Below, in pieces: positions 61,453 to 64,000 of a stretch of 64,000 bases of DNA; the first letter of the stretch is position 1, and each line of letters begins with the position of its first letter. Location of the stretch: contig NZ_PJCA01000031.1 in assembly GCF_002836355.1 (NCBI RefSeq), positions 1,488,001 to 1,552,000 on the forward strand, given 5' to 3'. The position numbers and the translations under genes were made by a program. The notes under the pieces are model-generated. The model worked only from the letters and a program-made list of their open reading frames with translations, made no database searches and was not told the origin of the DNA. This DNA comes from Moritella sp. Urea-trap-13 (GTDB lineage: Bacteria > Pseudomonadota > Gammaproteobacteria > Enterobacterales > Moritellaceae).

Positions 61453-62193
61453 ATGACTACTTTATTTATTTCAGATCTACACCTTGATGAACGCCGTCCG
61501 CAAATTACCGCATTATTTTTGCATTTCCTTGCTACAGAAGCACGCCAAGCAGACGCACTCTATATTTTAGGCGATCTATTTGAATTTTGGTCCGGTGATG
61601 ATATTAGCAACCCACTTAACGATAGCGTTCAAGATGGACTTAAAGCCTTAACCGAAAGCGGCGTTAAGTGCTTCTTAGTAAAAGGTAACCGTGACTTCTT
61701 GGTGAGCAAACGTTTTGCCAAACGCACAAACATTACCATTCTCGGCGATTACACCGCGATAGAACTCGATGGTCAAAAAGTCCTACTTGCCCATGGTGAT
61801 ACTTTCTGTACCCTTGATGAAAAATACCAAGCGTTTCGAACTGCGGTTAATATCCCTTGGCGCCAGACACTATTTACCTGCTTACCTATCTTTGTGCGCG
61901 AAGCCATCGCCGATAAAATACGTGGCAAAAGTAAAGCAGGCAATCAACAAAAAAGCATGACAATCATGGACGTAACTGAGTCTGAAGTGATTGATAAAAT
62001 GCAAGAATACCAGTGTGATATTTTAATTCATGGCCATACCCACAAACCTAATATTCATGATGTGTCTTTATCGAGTGATAAAATAGGCAAGCGTATTGTG
62101 TTAGGTGATTGGTTTGAACAAGGTAGTGTACTTGTTTGGAACGAGGGTCAATATGATCTGCAACAGCGGGCATTTTTAAAAGACCTTGAATAA
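61453..62193 (+). CDS. lpxH: UDP-2,3-diacylglucosamine hydrolase
   Basis: This protein has 246 residues from the ATG at 61453, which gives the family start MTTLFISDLHLDERRP; thirteen codons upstream are also open. LpxH makes lipid X in lipid A synthesis. The metallophosphoesterase motifs SDLHL, GDLFEFW, GNRDFL, HGDTFC and HGHTHKP are complete. The ppiB-lpxH order is conserved in Vibrio-like genomes. Confidence 0.97.
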   Translation: MTTLFISDLHLDERRPQITALFLHFLATEARQADALYILGDLFEFWSGDDISNPLNDSVQDGLKALTESGVKCFLVKGNRDFLVSKRFAKRTNITILGDYTAIELDGQKVLLAHGDTFCTLDEKYQAFRTAVNIPWRQTLFTCLPIFVREAIADKIRGKSKAGNQQKSMTIMDVTESEVIDKMQEYQCDILIHGHTHKPNIHDVSLSSDKIGKRIVLGDWFEQGSVLVWNEGQYDLQQRAFLKDLE

Positions 62194-62220
62194 ATTACAC
62201 TTTTTATAAATTACAGCTGT

Positions 62221-62245
62221 AAAAAAGGAGCATTACGCTCCTTTT
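62221..62245. terminator. Bidirectional terminator between lpxH and purF
   Basis: AAAAGGAGC and GCTCCTTTT pair around a short loop, with A-rich and T-rich flanks serving both convergent genes. Confidence 0.88.
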
Positions 62246-62299
62246 ACGATCTATTTATGCTTAAAGTAATAAACTAAATTATACCATTCACAGTAAAGC

Positions 62300-63814
62300 T
62301 TACTCGCCTTCGTTATGAATTTCTAAATTAGCAATTTCTTCTTTTTCTTTGACTGTTTTAGCACCATCGCTACGAACATCGTTAAGACGCTGTAAATAAT
62401 CCGCATCAATATCACCTGTCACGTATTCTCCGCTAAACACAGAAGCTTCGAATCGCTTAATTTCAGGATTACATTTTGACACAGCAGCGATTAAATCATC
62501 GAGGTCTTGGAAAATAAGTGCATCAGCACCGATCATCGTGGCAATCTCCTCGACATCTCGACCATGTGCAATGAGCTCGTCAGTGCTTGGCATATCAATA
62601 CCGTAAACGTTCGGATAGCGCACTTCTGGCGCAGCTGAAGCTAAATAAACATTCTTAGCACCCGCTTCACGAGCCATTTCAATAATCTGCTCTGATGTAG
62701 TACCACGGACAATTGAATCATCAACTAACAGTACGTTCTTACCGACAAATTCCGATGAAATTGCGTTTAATTTACGGCGTACAGACTTACGACGTAACGT
62801 TTGTCCAGGCATGATAAACGTACGGCCAATATAACGGTTTTTAACAAAACCTTGGCGGTATGGTAAATCCAGTACTTTGGCAATTTCTAACGCACTATCG
62901 CATGATGTTTCAGGAATAGGGATCACAACATCAATTTGAACATCTGCCCACTCGCGCTTAATTTTATGCCCGAGTTTCTCGCCCATAGCAAGGCGTGATT
63001 CGTAAACCGATACTTTGTCTATTGTAGAGTCTGGACGTGCAAAATAAACGAACTCAAAGATACATGGGCTGTGTTGTGCATTCTCAGCACAATGCGCGCT
63101 AAATAGCTCGCCTTCGTCAGTAATATAAACCGCTTCACCTGGTTCAACATCACGTAAAAACTTAAAACCAACTGCATCAAGTGCAACAGATTCAGAAGCA
63201 ACCATATACTCTTGATGGCCATTCTCTGTGCGCATACCTAATACTAACGGACGAATACCGTTAGGATCGCGGAACGCAACAAGACCATGATTGATAATCA
63301 AAGCTACGACAGCATAAGCACCACGTGCTTGCTTGTGTACCGCTTTAACTGCAGTGAAAATATCCTCTGCAGTTAAATGTAAACTAGGGCATTTATCTAA
63401 TTCATGCGCCATAACATTAAGTAATACTTCTGAATCAGACGTGGTATTAATGTGACGACGGGCTTTATGAAATTGATCTTCTTTTAATTGCGCGGCGTTG
63501 GTTAGATTTCCGTTATGAGCAAGGGAAATACCGAACGGAGAGTTAACATAGAAAGGTTGAGCCTCAGCGGCGCTCGAGCTTCCTGCTGTCGGGTATCGAA
63601 CATGACCGATACCAATATTACCTTTCAAACGTTGCATATGTTTAGCTTCGAATACATCGCTCACTAAACCATTTGCTTTACGCTGCCTAAAGTTTCCATC
63701 ACTTAAGGTTACAATCCCTGCAGCATCCTGTCCACGATGCTGTAATACTGTTAATGCGTCATAGATAGACTGATTAACAGGGGTTGTAGAAACAATGCCA
63801 ACAATTCCACACAT
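62300..63814 (-). CDS. purF: Amidophosphoribosyltransferase
   Basis: This 504-residue enzyme carries out the first committed step of purine synthesis. The glutaminase N-terminus begins MCGIVGIV, with Cys2 as the catalytic residue after Met removal. The PRPP-binding loop is [17 protein letters not shown]. The length matches E. coli PurF (505). It follows cvpA on the same strand, the usual arrangement. Confidence 0.98.
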   Translation of the reverse strand: MCGIVGIVSTTPVNQSIYDALTVLQHRGQDAAGIVTLSDGNFRQRKANGLVSDVFEAKHMQRLKGNIGIGHVRYPTAGSSSAAEAQPFYVNSPFGISLAHNGNLTNAAQLKEDQFHKARRHINTTSDSEVLLNVMAHELDKCPSLHLTAEDIFTAVKAVHKQARGAYAVVALIINHGLVAFRDPNGIRPLVLGMRTENGHQEYMVASESVALDAVGFKFLRDVEPGEAVYITDEGELFSAHCAENAQHSPCIFEFVYFARPDSTIDKVSVYESRLAMGEKLGHKIKREWADVQIDVVIPIPETSCDSALEIAKVLDLPYRQGFVKNRYIGRTFIMPGQTLRRKSVRRKLNAISSEFVGKNVLLVDDSIVRGTTSEQIIEMAREAGAKNVYLASAAPEVRYPNVYGIDMPSTDELIAHGRDVEEIATMIGADALIFQDLDDLIAAVSKCNPEIKRFEASVFSGEYVTGDIDADYLQRLNDVRSDGAKTVKEKEEIANLEIHNEGE

Positions 63815-63872
63815 AACCTAAATCCTCGTTTACTGTGCTTTCGATAAAATGCTATTTATAACGTTTCGCTTG

Positions 63873-64000
63873 TCATAAACCCTGCATATTGTCCCATGCA
63901 GAAGCTTGATGTTCAAAAAACCATTTAATGAGTGGTTTCAACTCTGTTATTAGTGGCGAGCCCTGCCACCAAACCGTTTCCGGGAAGCTGGTAAATAACT
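63873..64000 (-). CDS. cvpA: 3' end of cvpA (partial)
   Basis: The minus-strand frame running in from the window edge encodes SPLITELKPLIKWFFEHQAS and ends DNMQGL and a stop at 63873-63875. The I-x-W-F-F pattern and the position directly upstream of purF fit the C-terminus of CvpA, an inner-membrane protein tied to colicin V production. Only about 41 codons are inside the window. Confidence 0.7.
   Translation of the reverse strand, partial: LFTSFPETVWWQGSPLITELKPLIKWFFEHQASAWDNMQGL

Overview
The window (about 40% G+C by eye, gammaproteobacterial housekeeping genes and synteny) looks like the chromosome of a marine gammaproteobacterium. The gene mix and AT-rich spacers suggest a Moritella-like relative of Vibrio and Shewanella; this assignment is inferred from content, not from a search. 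It has three parts: a mosaic left arm (0-18.5 kb), a large accessory island on the minus strand (18.6-46.1 kb), and a conserved right arm (46.7-64 kb).

Left arm. Two Hsp20-type heat-shock genes, a PAS-GGDEF-EAL membrane protein, a YdeP-like molybdopterin oxidoreductase with fdhD, a small outer-membrane-barrel gene, two FAD oxidoreductases, an ABC1/UbiB-like gene, a glycosidase lipoprotein and a diguanylate cyclase. Two blocks here are flanked by imperfect direct repeats that carry broken gene ends. The FAD-oxidoreductase pair lies between a 27-codon relic of an ABC1/UbiB-like gene start and the intact gene. The glycosidase block lies between a relic of a GGDEF gene end and the intact GGDEF gene. 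The second block also carries a copy of a small 111-residue gene whose sister is at 46.3-46.6 kb.

Accessory island. It holds a WYL-domain regulator, a CARF/ring-nuclease-like protein of the CRISPR-associated NE0113 type with no CRISPR array or other cas gene nearby, several unknown proteins, EcsC, two DUF726-like alpha/beta hydrolases, small membrane proteins, a DUF1232 protein and a complete type I restriction system (hsdR-hsdM-hsdS). A tightly coupled six-gene operon follows, encoding a HerA-like ATPase, an Hsp70/actin-fold ATPase and four accessory proteins. At the end is a divergent pair: a protein ending in an FtsK-gamma-like winged helix, and an FtsZ paralogue that keeps an FtsZ-type C-terminal tail. 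Eight copies of a 16-bp palindrome (consensus TTYRTAAGCTTAYRAA) sit upstream of seven island transcription units. The restriction and HerA/Hsp70 operons do not have it, so the island looks like one regulon interrupted by a defence-type insertion.

Right arm. A five-gene tRNA operon (Pro-Arg-His-Leu-Pro) is followed by an ECF sigma factor/ChrR anti-sigma locus with its effector operon (NTF2-like, SDR, FAD oxidoreductase, DUF1365, Cfa-type methyltransferase, DUF2878, chalcone-isomerase-like, DUF3833). Four promoters with a TGATC(C/G)-N15/16-CGTAT layout lie in this locus and tie a LON-domain protein and a lipoprotein to the same regulon. The rest is core genome: NUDIX, folD, FKBP, cysS, ppiB, lpxH, purF and the 3' end of cvpA.
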